DNA from: Acidobacteriota bacterium
GTDB lineage: Bacteria; Acidobacteriota; Vicinamibacteria; Vicinamibacterales; Fen-181
DNA: 64,000 bases
Assembly: GCA_003170135.1 (NCBI GenBank)
Contig: PMZR01000124.1
Location: 1-64,000, forward strand
Reading direction: 5' to 3'
The notes under the pieces were generated by a model. It was not told the DNA's origin and searched no databases. It saw only the letters and a list, made by a program, of their open reading frames with translations. Of this stretch, positions 7,931 through 16,791 are shown in pieces (the first letter of the stretch is position 1; each line of letters starts with the position of its first letter). A program made the translations under genes and the position numbers.

Positions 7931-9612
7931 TGCCCCGCCACACCGAGCCCTCGCCGCCTGCCCGCCAGCTTCGCCGACTTCGCGACATCGCGACCATTCT
8001 GGTCAGGTACGGTTTTGTCGACGTGCTCGCGCGTCTGCGGCTGGAGCGCTACCTCGCCTTCGGCCGGCGGATGCTCTTTCCCTGGCGACCTCGCGACGCG
8101 GAACGCGTGACGCAGGCGCAACGCCTGCGGCAGGCGCTCGAGGCGCTCGGCCCGACCTTCATCAAGTTCGGGCAGGCGCTCAGCACGCGTGCGGACGTGC
8201 TCCCACCGGACTTCGTCACCGAGTTCTCGAAGCTGCAGGACGACCTGCCGCCGCTCGCGCCAGGCGAGGCGGAAGAGGCGATCGAACGCGAGCTGGGCGC
8301 GCCGCTGTCGTCGACCTTCGTTGAGTTCGACCAGGCGCCCATCGCCGCGGCATCCATCGCGCAGGTGCACCGGGCGCGCCTCGTCACGGGCGAGGAAGTG
8401 GCGGTCAAGGTGCGCCGCCCGGGCATCAGCCACGTCATCGAGAGCGACCTCGCCCTCATGGGCTACCTGGCGCGGCTGGCCGAGCGCTACCTGCCGGACG
8501 CCGACGTGTACCGACCGTCGATGCTGGTGCACCAGTTCGCGCTCTCGATCCGCCGCGAACAGGACCTGGCCCGCGAGGGGCGGACGATTGGCCGCTTCGC
8601 GCACGCGTTTGCCGGCGATCCGACGGTCCACTTTCCGCACGTGCACTGGAAGCACACCCGGAGCGGTGTGCTGGTGATGGAGTTCGTGCACGGCGCGAAG
8701 CTGTCGGACATCCTCGCGGGGCGCGTCGAAGGCCATCGCCAGGTGGTGGCGCGGCGTGGCGCGGAAGTCCTCCTGAAACAGATCCTCCTGCACGGCGTCT
8801 TCCACGCGGATCCGCATCCCGCGAACGTGTTCGTGCTCGCCGGTGACGTGATCTGCCTGCTCGATTTCGGCAACATCGGCCGCCTCGACCGCGCGCTTCG
8901 CGAGCAGCTCGCGCGGCTGGTCGGCGCGGTCGTCCGCGAGGACGCGGACGCGCTGGCGGACGCCGTCATCGCGATTGCGCAGACGCAGGAGGTGAACCGG
9001 ACCGAGCTCAGGGGCGACCTCGTCGAAATGCTCGAGTCGTATTCGGTGGTGGCGCTGGGCAACCTGCCGATCGGCGAAATGCTGCGCGACATCTTCGGCG
9101 CGATGGCACGCCACCGCCTGCGGATGCCGCCGGACCTGCTGCTGCTGGCGCGGGCGCTCGTGACGAGCGAAGGCGTCGGCCGGCAGCTCGATCCCGAATT
9201 CAACATGGCCGAGGCCGCGCGGCCGCTGGTCGAGCGGGTGCTTCGCGATCGTCTCTCGCCGTCGGCGCTCACGGAACGGGCGGGCGAGATCGCGCGCGAG
9301 GTGGTCGAGGTCGCCCAGACGGTGCCCCGCGGCGTGCTCGAGATTATCGAGAAGGTGCGGACCGACCGCCTGCAGATCCAGTTTGTGCACCGCAACCTCG
9401 AGCACTTCGTGCACGAGATGGATCGTTCGAGCAACCGCCTCAGCCTTGCCATTCTCGTCGCCGCGCTCATCGTGGGGTCGTCGCTCATCTTCCAGGCGAA
9501 GTCCGGCCCGGCCATGTTCGGCTATCCGGCCCTTGGCATGGTGGGGTTCCTGGCTGCGGCGCTGCTCGGCCTCTGGCTGGCGGTGCTGATCCTGCGGTCC
9601 GGGCGCTTCTGA
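7930..9612 (+). CDS. UbiB/ABC1-family atypical kinase-like protein
   Basis: The 560-residue protein has the ABC1/ADCK/UbiB signature: the KxGQ motif in FIKFGQALSTR (residues ~77-87), an alanine-rich loop in AAASIAQVH replacing the glycine-rich loop, the VAIK-like Lys in EVAVKVRRPG, the catalytic loop FHADPHPANVFV and the metal-binding DFGNIG. Two hydrophobic segments close the C-terminus, as in membrane-anchored UbiB. The family supports biosynthesis or trafficking of ubiquinone and other prenyl lipids, with ATPase rather than classic kinase activity. No ubi genes adjoin it. The start overlaps the upstream stop. Confidence 0.9.
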   Translation: MPRHTEPSPPARQLRRLRDIATILVRYGFVDVLARLRLERYLAFGRRMLFPWRPRDAERVTQAQRLRQALEALGPTFIKFGQALSTRADVLPPDFVTEFSKLQDDLPPLAPGEAEEAIERELGAPLSSTFVEFDQAPIAAASIAQVHRARLVTGEEVAVKVRRPGISHVIESDLALMGYLARLAERYLPDADVYRPSMLVHQFALSIRREQDLAREGRTIGRFAHAFAGDPTVHFPHVHWKHTRSGVLVMEFVHGAKLSDILAGRVEGHRQVVARRGAEVLLKQILLHGVFHADPHPANVFVLAGDVICLLDFGNIGRLDRALREQLARLVGAVVREDADALADAVIAIAQTQEVNRTELRGDLVEMLESYSVVALGNLPIGEMLRDIFGAMARHRLRMPPDLLLLARALVTSEGVGRQLDPEFNMAEAARPLVERVLRDRLSPSALTERAGEIAREVVEVAQTVPRGVLEIIEKVRTDRLQIQFVHRNLEHFVHEMDRSSNRLSLAILVAALIVGSSLIFQAKSGPAMFGYPALGMVGFLAAALLGLWLAVLILRSGRF

Positions 9613-9613
9613 T

Positions 9614-9730
9614 CCGCAGATTGGCGCAGATACTCGAACCGAGCCGCAGATTCACGCCGATTTTCACCGATGGGGCCGAGCCGCAGATTCGTGCAGGTTC
9701 CCGCCGATGGGCATGCAGATGGCGCACCCT
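9614..9730. repeat. Degenerate CCGCAGATT-type repeat array
   Basis: CCGCAGATT occurs at 9614-9622, 9644-9652 and 9681-9689. The last two copies are each preceded by GAG or CGAG and followed within about 20 bp by CGCCGAT or CACCGATGGG. Such arrays are common non-coding fillers in environmental genomes. Confidence 0.5.
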
Positions 9731-9826
9731 AGGCCGGTGTGCAGTGCGGAGCAGCCCGCGGTTGGCTCCGCGGCGGGCCGTGCGTAGCGCTCCGACGGGC
9801 AACGCGACGAAAACGGAGCGGAGGTA

Positions 9827-9891
9827 GCGCTGTTTTGCCCGCCGCAGGCGCTTTGAGCGCCCAGGCGGCGCGAGGATCTGAAAAACAGCGC
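9827..9891. repeat. Long GC-rich stem-loop
   Basis: GCGCTGTTTT (9827-9836) pairs with AAAACAGCGC (9882-9891), a perfect 10-bp outer stem. Inside, GGCGCT-TTG-AGCGCC forms a second hairpin, flanked by GCCGC and GCGGC that can also pair. It may be a structured leader or a repeat; no known RNA family is recognised. Confidence 0.45.
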
Positions 9892-10121
9892 GGACGGAGC
9901 GCAGTTTTCCGGAGCACGGAGCCCGGCACGCGGCGGAGCCGGCTGCGGGCTGCGCCCCCAGCCGGAACTGCAGCCAGCCGCCACCTGAGGGTCCAGGTCG
10001 CAATCCCGGTTTGACTGCTCTCACGTGGCTCACGTACGCTGAGGATCTCAGGACACTCTGTGTATTGCCTGCCCTGCTTCGGAGCGGCGCGCGCCGACTC
10101 CATTCGGACTTCGCTGTTTCT

Positions 10122-13100
10122 ATGACGCCATTCACCGTCGGTCCTCGCGAGTTCGTTCTCGGCGTGTCAGGGTTCAGCTTCGGGGACCTGCACCGGCCGG
10201 AGCGTTTGCGCGATCTGTACGATCGGTTCTGCGAGGAACTCGCGGCTGCGGAGCCGGACTTCTGGGCGGAGTGGGACTCGTACCGCGCGGCTCCGGACCA
10301 GGTGCGGCCGGCGGTCGAGGTGTCACGGCTTCTGGTGGCGATGTCGCGCCGCGTCAGCGCATTCCTCGCGCGGCTGTTTGGCGTTGGCGAGCGGGCCGAG
10401 GGTCTGGCGCAATGGACGCGCGCGCAGGATGAGTTGTTCCGGTTCAAGGTCGAGTTCGTCCGGCGGCGCGTCGTGCCGGGTCTCAAGACCGGCGGCGTGC
10501 ACTCGACGGCGGAGGAGCAGGCGATCGTCGAGCGGTTGGTGGACGCGACGCGGGTGGAAGACGTCGAGCTGGCGGTCGCCCGTGCGGGATGTGCGCTGCT
10601 CGATCGGGAGGCGGCATCGCTGAAGGGGGGCGTGGAAGCGGACGCGGCACACGAGAAGGAGGAGGTCGCGCGAGAGGTCGAGGCGCTCAAGAAATGGTGC
10701 GCGGCGCGCCTTCACGATCCGGCCTACCACGGCTGGGTGACGTTCCGTTTTCCGGAGACGCTGGATTACCAGGCCCTGGTGCCGCTGCAGCAGGTCGCCG
10801 TCGGCACCTCCGACGGGCCGCGTGCCGCCGACATGGCGCCGGCGAGTGCGCCCGCCGCGCCGTGCGCGGCTTGTGTCGGTCCCGAGTCGCGCCTGCGGCA
10901 CCGCGATGGCTTCGAGCTGACCGATCGGCGGATGGACGGGGGTGACGTGCTCGGCGAGCTGTACTACTGCGTGCTGTGCCACGAGCGCGACAAGGACTCG
11001 TGCTCGAAGGGCTACCGCGGCAAGGAGGGGAGCCTGTTGCGGAACCCGCTCGGGATTGAACTGGCCGGGTGCCCGCTCGACGAGAAGATCTCCGAGATGC
11101 ACGCCGTGCGCAGGGAAGGCGACGCCCTGGGGGCGCTGGCCCTCGTGATGCTCGACAACCCGATGTGCCCGGGCACCGGGCACCGCATCTGCAACGACTG
11201 CATGAAGGCGTGCATCTACCAGAAACAGGAACCGGTCAACATCCCGCAGGCTGAGACCGGTGTGCTGACCGACGTGCTGGGCATGCCGTGGGGCGTCGAA
11301 ATCTACGGCCTGCTGACGCGCTGGAATCCCCTCAACGTCCGCCGTCCGTACGCGTTGCCTTATAACGGCAGGAACGTGATGATCGTCGGCCTCGGCCCCG
11401 CCGGTTACACGCTGGCGCACTACCTCCTCAATGAAGGCTTCGGGGTCGCCGGGATCGACGGGTTGAAGATCGAGCCGCTGCCGCCGGCGCTCGTTGGCGC
11501 AAACGGCCAGCCGCCGCAGCCCATCGCGGCGTGGTCCGAGATCTATCGCGCGCTCGACGAGCGGGTGCTCGAAGGCTTCGGTGGCGTGTCCGAGTACGGC
11601 ATCACGGTCCGCTGGGACAAGAACTTTCTGACGCTGATTCACCTGACCCTCGCGCGCCGCGATCGGTTCCGTATCTACGGAGGTATCCGCTTCGGCGGCA
11701 CGATCCCGATCGAGGACGCGTGGGCGCTGGGTTTCGACCACGTCGCGATCGCCGCCGGCGCCGGCCGGCCGACGATCATCGACATGCGCAACAACCTCAT
11801 CCGCGGCGTCCGGAAGGCCAGCGACTTCCTGATGGCCCTGCAGCTGACCGGCGCGTTCAAACGCGGCGCGTTGGCGAACCTGCAGGTGCGCCTGCCGGCG
11901 GTGGTCGTCGGCGGCGGCCTGACGGCCATCGATACCGCCACCGAGTTGATGGCCTATTACCCGCTGCAGGTCGAGAAGTTGCTCGACCGTTACGAGGCGC
12001 TCGTCGCGGAACTCGACGAACAGGCCGTGCGCCGGATCTACGATGCGGAGGAACTGCTGCAGCTCGACGAGTTCCTCGCGCACGGCCGCGCGGTGCGCGC
12101 CGAACGGGCGCGGGCGGCCGGGGCCGGCGAGCCACCCGACTTCATCGCGCTGGTGCGAAGCTGGGGCGGCGTGTCGATCGTGTACCGCAAGCGGCTGCTC
12201 GACTCACCGGCCTACCGTCTCAATCACGAGGAAGTCACCAAGGCGCTCGAGGAAGGCATTCGCTTCATCGAGAAACTGAACCCCGAGGAGGCGGTACCCG
12301 ACGAGTTCGGCCACGTGGCGGCGGTCGTATTCCGGAAACAGGACGTCGTGGACGGGAAGTGGGTCGACCTCGCCCAGACCGTCGAACTGCCGGCGCGGTC
12401 CGTGCTCGTCGCGGCCGGCACGTCGCCCAACGTCACGCTCGAGAAAGAGCATCCGGGGACGTTTCAGCTCGATGCGCGCGGCCGCTTCTTCCAACCACAC
12501 GCCGCGGTGCGGGCCGGCGACGGCTTCCGCCTCGAACCGTCCCCCAACGGGTTCTTCACCTCCTACGCGCTCGACGGCCGCTTCGTCAGCTACTACGGCG
12601 ACAACCACCCGCGCTTTGCCGGCAACGTCGTCACGGCGATGGCGTCCGCGAAGAAGGGGTACCCGGAGGTGGTGAAGCTCTTCGCGCGCGATCTGGCCGC
12701 GCTCGATCCCTCGAAACAGGACGAGCGCGACAAGGCCTGGCGGGACCTGGTCGTCCGCCTCGACGCGGACCTGCTCGCGCACGTCGTCGAGGTGCGCCGG
12801 TTGACGCCGACGATCGTCGAGGTGGTGGTGCACGCACCGGCCGCGGCCCGTCACTTCCATCCGGGGCAGTTCTATCGCCTGCAGAACTACGAGGTGAATG
12901 CGGTGCGGCTCGGGTCCGATGGCTGCGCGACACCGGACGCCGGACGTCGCACCTTTGACGTCGGACCTCGGACGCCGGACCTCGGACCTCGGACTTCGGA
13001 CTTCGGACTTCGGACGGCCGACGACACCGCCCTCCTGATGGAAGGCATCGCGCTGACCGGCGCCTGGGTGGACCGCGAAGCCGGCCGGTTGTCGCTCATC

Positions 13101-13853
13101 ACGCTGGAACTCGGCGTGTCCAGCCGCCTGTGCGCGTACCTGAAACCGGGTGAGCCGGTCGTCGTGATGGGACCGACCGGGGCGCCGACCGAAATTCCGC
13201 GCGGTGAGAACGTGCTCCTCGCCGGCGGTGGCCTGGGCAATGCGGTCCTGTTCTCGATCGCGCGGGCCCTTCGCGACCATGGCAACCGCGTCATCTACTT
13301 CGCGGGCTACCGGCAGGGCGAAGACCTGTTCAAGCGCGAGGACATCGAATCGGCCACCGACCAGGTGGTCTGGAGCACCGACACCGGCGCGGCGATCGAG
13401 CCGCATCGGCCGCAGGACGCCGGCTTTCGCGGCAACATCGTGCAGGCGATGCTCGCCTATGCGCGCGGCGAACTCGGCACGCCGCTCGTGCCGCTCGACA
13501 CCGTGGACCGCATCATTGCGATCGGGTCGGATCGGATGATGGCGGCGGTCAAGGGCGCCCGTTACACCGTCCTGCAGCCGCACCTCAAGCGCGAGCACGT
13601 GGCGATTGCCAGCATCAACTCGCCGATGCAGTGCATGATGAAGGAAGTGTGCGCGCAGTGCCTGCAGAAGCACGTCGACCCGGCGACGGGACAGGAAACG
13701 ATCGTCTTCTCGTGCTTCAACCAGGACCAGTACATGGACCGCGTCGACTTCTTCAACCTGAACGCGCGCCTGCGCCAGAACACCGTCCAGGAGAAGCTGG
13801 CCGGCCTCTGGTTGGAGCGCCTGCTCGCCGCGCATCCGCTGGAGCACGCCTGA
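10122..13853 (+). CDS. Large fused iron-sulfur flavoprotein (GltD-like plus PyrK/FNR-like)
   Basis: The ~1243-residue protein has an N-terminal helical region (~1-245) of unknown function. A Cys-rich segment follows (CAACVG, CVLCHERDKDSC, CNDCMKAC), as in GltD-type ferredoxin-binding domains. Next comes an FAD/NAD(P) module with Rossmann motifs VGLGPAGYTLAHYL (~420) and VVGGGLTAID (~592). The C-terminal part (~885 on) is a ferredoxin-NADP reductase-like domain (PGQFYRLQN, LLAGGGLGNAVL). It ends in a Cys cluster CMMKEVCAQCLQKH, as in the electron-transfer subunit of dihydroorotate dehydrogenase. It probably moves electrons between NAD(P)H and a ferredoxin or quinone-like acceptor. A repeat-encoded loop lies at residues ~938-968. 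No SD is visible and the start is uncertain. Confidence 0.85.
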   Translation: MTPFTVGPREFVLGVSGFSFGDLHRPERLRDLYDRFCEELAAAEPDFWAEWDSYRAAPDQVRPAVEVSRLLVAMSRRVSAFLARLFGVGERAEGLAQWTRAQDELFRFKVEFVRRRVVPGLKTGGVHSTAEEQAIVERLVDATRVEDVELAVARAGCALLDREAASLKGGVEADAAHEKEEVAREVEALKKWCAARLHDPAYHGWVTFRFPETLDYQALVPLQQVAVGTSDGPRAADMAPASAPAAPCAACVGPESRLRHRDGFELTDRRMDGGDVLGELYYCVLCHERDKDSCSKGYRGKEGSLLRNPLGIELAGCPLDEKISEMHAVRREGDALGALALVMLDNPMCPGTGHRICNDCMKACIYQKQEPVNIPQAETGVLTDVLGMPWGVEIYGLLTRWNPLNVRRPYALPYNGRNVMIVGLGPAGYTLAHYLLNEGFGVAGIDGLKIEPLPPALVGANGQPPQPIAAWSEIYRALDERVLEGFGGVSEYGITVRWDKNFLTLIHLTLARRDRFRIYGGIRFGGTIPIEDAWALGFDHVAIAAGAGRPTIIDMRNNLIRGVRKASDFLMALQLTGAFKRGALANLQVRLPAVVVGGGLTAIDTATELMAYYPLQVEKLLDRYEALVAELDEQAVRRIYDAEELLQLDEFLAHGRAVRAERARAAGAGEPPDFIALVRSWGGVSIVYRKRLLDSPAYRLNHEEVTKALEEGIRFIEKLNPEEAVPDEFGHVAAVVFRKQDVVDGKWVDLAQTVELPARSVLVAAGTSPNVTLEKEHPGTFQLDARGRFFQPHAAVRAGDGFRLEPSPNGFFTSYALDGRFVSYYGDNHPRFAGNVVTAMASAKKGYPEVVKLFARDLAALDPSKQDERDKAWRDLVVRLDADLLAHVVEVRRLTPTIVEVVVHAPAAARHFHPGQFYRLQNYEVNAVRLGSDGCATPDAGRRTFDVGPRTPDLGPRTSDFGLRTADDTALLMEGIALTGAWVDREAGRLSLITLELGVSSRLCAYLKPGEPVVVMGPTGAPTEIPRGENVLLAGGGLGNAVLFSIARALRDHGNRVIYFAGYRQGEDLFKREDIESATDQVVWSTDTGAAIEPHRPQDAGFRGNIVQAMLAYARGELGTPLVPLDTVDRIIAIGSDRMMAAVKGARYTVLQPHLKREHVAIASINSPMQCMMKEVCAQCLQKHVDPATGQETIVFSCFNQDQYMDRVDFFNLNARLRQNTVQEKLAGLWLERLLAAHPLEHA
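12934..13024 (+). repeat. In-frame heptanucleotide repeat array inside the flavoprotein gene
   Basis: Thirteen consecutive 7-bp units with consensus CGGACNT run from 12934 to 13024, three of them identical (CGGACTT at 12990, 12997 and 13004). Three units equal 21 nt, so the array encodes an imperfect heptapeptide repeat of the form RTxDxGx. It sits in the FNR-like domain between PGQFYRLQN and the strand LLMEGIALTG. Confidence 0.85.
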
Positions 13854-13960
13854 CCCGCGCCGGCCCGGCCGGTCCCCGCGGCCGGGGCTTGCGCCAGCCG
13901 CCGCGACCCCGTGTGGTAACCTGAGAACGAACCGCCCGAACCGGAAGGACTCAACCCGCA

Positions 13961-15049
13961 ATGGCCTCGACAACCGAACAATCCGTCCTTGACGCGCTGC
14001 GCAGCGTCCGGGATCCCGATCTGCACAAGGACATCGTCACGCTCGGGTTCGTGAAGGACCTGCGCATCGAGGATGGCCGCGTCGCGTTCACCATCGACCT
14101 GACAACCCCCGCGTGTCCGGTGAAGGACCAGATGCGCGAGCAGGCGAGGGCCGCCGTCGCCGCGCTTCCCGGCGTGACCGACGTGCAGGTGACGATGACG
14201 GCGACCGTGCGGACGGCGAGGCCGGGAGACGCGCGCGCGCCGATCCCGGGCGTCAAGAACATCATCGCCGTCGGCGCGGGCAAGGGCGGCGTCGGCAAGA
14301 CGACCGTCGCGGTGAACCTGGCCATCGCGCTGGCGAGATCGGGCAGCCGCGTCGGCATCATCGACGGCGACGTGTACGGTCCGAACGTCCCCATCATGCT
14401 CGGTGCCGGCAAGACGCAGTTGATGGCCGACGAGGAACAGAAGATCATCCCGCCCGAATTCCACGGGATCGCGGTCGTGTCGATGGGATTCCTCGCGGCG
14501 GAGGATTCGGCAATCATCTGGCGAGGGCCGATGCTGCACGGCATCATCCGGCAGTTCTTCCAGGAAGTTCGCTGGGGGCAGCTCGACTACCTCGTCATCG
14601 ACATGCCGCCGGGCACGGGCGACGTCGCCCTCACCCTCAGTCAGACGGTGCCCGTGGCGGGCGCGATCGTCGTGACGACGCCCCAGCAGGTGTCGCTGTC
14701 GGACACGCGTCGCGCGGTCCGGATGTATCAGAAGCTGAACATCCCGGTGCTCGGTCTCATCGAGAACATGAGCTACTTCGTCTGTCCGAGCTGCCGCCAT
14801 GAAAGCGACATCTTCGGGCGCGGCGGGGGAGAGGAGACGGCGGCCGCCATGGACGTGCCGTTCCTCGGGCGGATTCCGATCTACCAGCCGATCCGGGTGG
14901 GCAGCGACACGGGTCGTCCCATCGTCATCGGCGAACCCGAGTCGCCCGCGGCACAGGCGTTCGTGCACGTCGCCGAGCAGGCCGCGGCCCAGGTGTCGAT
15001 CGCCAGCTATCAGCCGGCCGCGCCGGTCCCCGTGACGCAGGTCGAGTAG
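13961..15049 (+). CDS. mrp: Mrp/NBP35-family Fe-S carrier ATPase
   Basis: The 362-residue protein has an N-terminal MIP18/DUF59 domain (~1-85), then a deviant P-loop GKGGVGKTT (residues ~107-115), the switch region DMPPGTGD and the Cys pair CPSC (~275) that binds a bridging [4Fe-4S] cluster. Family members (ApbC/Mrp/Ind1) bind and transfer Fe-S clusters to apoproteins in the cytosol. GGAAGGA lies about 12 nt before the ATG. It follows the Fe-S flavoprotein by 107 bp and may help mature it, although the gap could hold its own promoter. Confidence 0.93.
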   Translation: MASTTEQSVLDALRSVRDPDLHKDIVTLGFVKDLRIEDGRVAFTIDLTTPACPVKDQMREQARAAVAALPGVTDVQVTMTATVRTARPGDARAPIPGVKNIIAVGAGKGGVGKTTVAVNLAIALARSGSRVGIIDGDVYGPNVPIMLGAGKTQLMADEEQKIIPPEFHGIAVVSMGFLAAEDSAIIWRGPMLHGIIRQFFQEVRWGQLDYLVIDMPPGTGDVALTLSQTVPVAGAIVVTTPQQVSLSDTRRAVRMYQKLNIPVLGLIENMSYFVCPSCRHESDIFGRGGGEETAAAMDVPFLGRIPIYQPIRVGSDTGRPIVIGEPESPAAQAFVHVAEQAAAQVSIASYQPAAPVPVTQVE

Positions 15050-15103
15050 TTTGTTCCTCGCGGGGCCGCGTCAACCCGGCCCCCGGTGCGCCTCTGGAGA
15101 TCC

Positions 15104-16024
15104 TCACTTGGCCGGTCTCGGCGTGTCGACGTACCCGCGCCGGGCGCGGACTTTGTACGCGCCGTTGCGCACGCGCACCCGGATGCTGTGGTACTTGCCG
15201 TCGGCGGGATGGCCCGGCATGTAGGCGAGCATGTACTGGTGGTTCAGCTCGTTGGCGATCCGCCCGGTCGCCTGCGGCAGATCGGCGCTGGTCTTGATGA
15301 CCTCGGTATAACCTCCCGTTGGTCCGGTGATGTCGTTGAGTGCCTGCGGCGAGAACTTGCTCGCGATGGCGGGGCCCGAGGGCTCGTCGATCGCGATGGC
15401 GTAGACGAACGCGTCACTGGGATTGAGCGCGCGGATCGCGTCATAGAGCGTGTGATCGCTCGAATTGTCTTCGCCGTCGGAGACGACCACGAGGCCGCAC
15501 CGCTGGTTCCGCCTGGACGAGAGCATCGGGATGGCCGCGACCAGCGCGTCGTACATGGCGGTGCCGCCAAACGGCTTCACGTCGTCCAGGTGGTGCGCGA
15601 GCCCGGGCGGCGGATACGTCCACGGGGCGATCAGGCGCGGCGCGTGGTTGAAGACCAGCAGGAACGCCTCGTCTGTCGTCGCCAGCAGATCGAGCACGAA
15701 GCGATCGAGCGCCGCGCGGGCATCGGCGATGCGTCGCCCGTACATGCTGTCGCTGATGTCCACGAGGATCCCGAGACTGACCGGCAGGCGGTCTCGCGAC
15801 AGCAGCGCAACCGATTGTTCGACGCTGTCCTCGTGGATGATGAAGTCGTCGCGGCCCAGGGTGGTGATGAGGCGCCCGTCCTGATCCGTGACGGTGGCCG
15901 TCACTTGCACCAGGTCGACCTGTGTTCGATAGACCTGCGCGCGACCATCGCCGACGAGCGCCACGGCGAACGCCAGCGCCGCCGACGCAACCAACAGCCA
16001 TGATCGAGGCGACGCCATCGGCAT
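15104..16024 (-). CDS. Secreted VWA protein, VWFA-related Acidobacterial type
   Basis: The 306-residue protein starts with a signal peptide (LLVASAALAFAVALVGDGRA). A short beta domain follows, ending TVTDQDGRLITTLGRDDF, then a von Willebrand A domain with the metal-site motif DISDSM and GGTAMYDAL and SDGEDNSSDH. This matches the layout of the VWFA-related Acidobacterial domain family (TIGR03436), whose role is unknown. A TACACT hexamer (complement of 16031-16036) ends 6 nt before the ATG, which suggests a leaderless or nearly leaderless message. The gene converges on mrp. Confidence 0.88.
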   Translation of the reverse strand: MPMASPRSWLLVASAALAFAVALVGDGRAQVYRTQVDLVQVTATVTDQDGRLITTLGRDDFIIHEDSVEQSVALLSRDRLPVSLGILVDISDSMYGRRIADARAALDRFVLDLLATTDEAFLLVFNHAPRLIAPWTYPPPGLAHHLDDVKPFGGTAMYDALVAAIPMLSSRRNQRCGLVVVSDGEDNSSDHTLYDAIRALNPSDAFVYAIAIDEPSGPAIASKFSPQALNDITGPTGGYTEVIKTSADLPQATGRIANELNHQYMLAYMPGHPADGKYHSIRVRVRNGAYKVRARRGYVDTPRPAK

Positions 16025-16030
16025 GTGGCT

Positions 16031-16036
16031 AGTGTA
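16031..16036 (-). promoter_or_regulatory. -10 element abutting the VWA gene start
   Basis: TACACT on the minus strand lies 6 nt before the ATG at 16024. No good -35 is seen. See the leaderless-promoter finding. Confidence 0.45.
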
Positions 16037-16092
16037 CGCCAGCGGGGCGCCGGACGCGGCCAGGCACTTTCTGCGATGGGCCCTGCGCGGCC

Positions 16093-16230
16093 GTGTGGCC
16101 GTACCTGCACGCTCGCGGAACGCCTGCGTCGATCAACGTCGAGATCATGAGGGCGTTCGTCCGCCTGCGCCGGATGCTCGTGTCGCACGCCGATCTGGCG
16201 CGCAAGGTGGGACGCGCGATGACGGCGTTC
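16093..16230 (+). pseudogene. Remnant of an ORF6N-domain (phage antirepressor-like) gene
   Basis: Translation from 16093 gives a stretch containing VEIMRAFVRLRRMLVSHAD and then LARKVG. This closely fits the conserved segment of ORF6N-domain proteins (PF10543), where IMRAFVRLR is followed by LASHKDLARKL. The conserved N-terminal part is missing and the sequence after LARKVG no longer matches, so this is a decayed fragment. It lies between two convergent-facing host genes and its end overlaps the DUF3592 gene. Confidence 0.5.
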
Positions 16231-16741
16231 AGGACGTCCGGCCCCGCCGTCTTTCAGTGCGCCGGCGCAGGATGCGCATCCAGACCGCCAGCACCGAGAA
16301 TCCTCCGCCGGCGATGATGGGCAGCCACGGGTTGTTCCCGCGCTCGAGCACCGCCTGTTCCGGGTCCTGCGGGTCGTGGAACACCTGCACCGTGCTGCCG
16401 ACCGGGTACCGCGCGGCGACCTGCGCGGCGTCCTCGCGGCGGGAACTGGCGAGCGAGCGGAACGCGATCCGGGTGCTCATGAAACGGGCGCCGCTGTCCG
16501 AGTAGGCGTAGATGACCATGGGCCGGTAGGTGCGCCCGCCCTTGGTGGTGAACTCGGTGATCCGCGACCCGATGACCTTCCCCTCAACCGTCACCCAGCC
16601 GCGCGAGCGCGACGTCTCGCGCATCGTGTAGAGGCCGAAGATGATGAGGCCGACGGCGAGCGCGCTGAAGACGACGCGGAGAGTATTGAGCGTGCGGACG
16701 CGGCCGGCCGCGTCATCCGAAAGGCTGCCTTGATCCGCCAT
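16229..16741 (-). CDS. DUF3592-family membrane protein
   Basis: The 170-residue protein has two membrane segments, near residues 20-40 (VVFSALAVGLIIFGLYTM) and 138-156, flanking a beta-rich extracytoplasmic domain with YPVGSTVQVFHDPQDPEQA. That arrangement and motif are typical of DUF3592. Function is unknown. It is 50 bp downstream of the amine-dehydrogenase beta gene on the same strand and could be the last gene of that transcript, but no functional link is evident. Confidence 0.75.
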   Translation of the reverse strand: MADQGSLSDDAAGRVRTLNTLRVVFSALAVGLIIFGLYTMRETSRSRGWVTVEGKVIGSRITEFTTKGGRTYRPMVIYAYSDSGARFMSTRIAFRSLASSRREDAAQVAARYPVGSTVQVFHDPQDPEQAVLERGNNPWLPIIAGGGFSVLAVWMRILRRRTERRRGRTS

Positions 16742-16791
16742 GGAGAGAGCTTACTGCGTGCGGGCCGTTTTGGAGAAGGCGGCGCCGGGGC

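Larger units (their letters stand above)
9613..10121. other. Gene-free 0.5-kb region with repeats and a large hairpin
   Basis: Nothing here looks protein coding. It begins with three copies of the word CCGCAGATT (9614, 9644, 9681) in a degenerate repeat, then a GC-rich part with a strong hairpin (9827-9891). The frame of the next gene is open back to TTG 10011, but I prefer ATG 10122 because upstream residues look random. TTGACT at 10011-10016 is a possible -35 with a poor -10 (TACGCT, 10035-10040). Confidence 0.6.

Noticed and set aside
9739-10014. Small frames in the gene-free region before the flavoprotein
   Set aside because: Arg/Ala-rich, no ribosome site, overlapping a strong hairpin and repeats.
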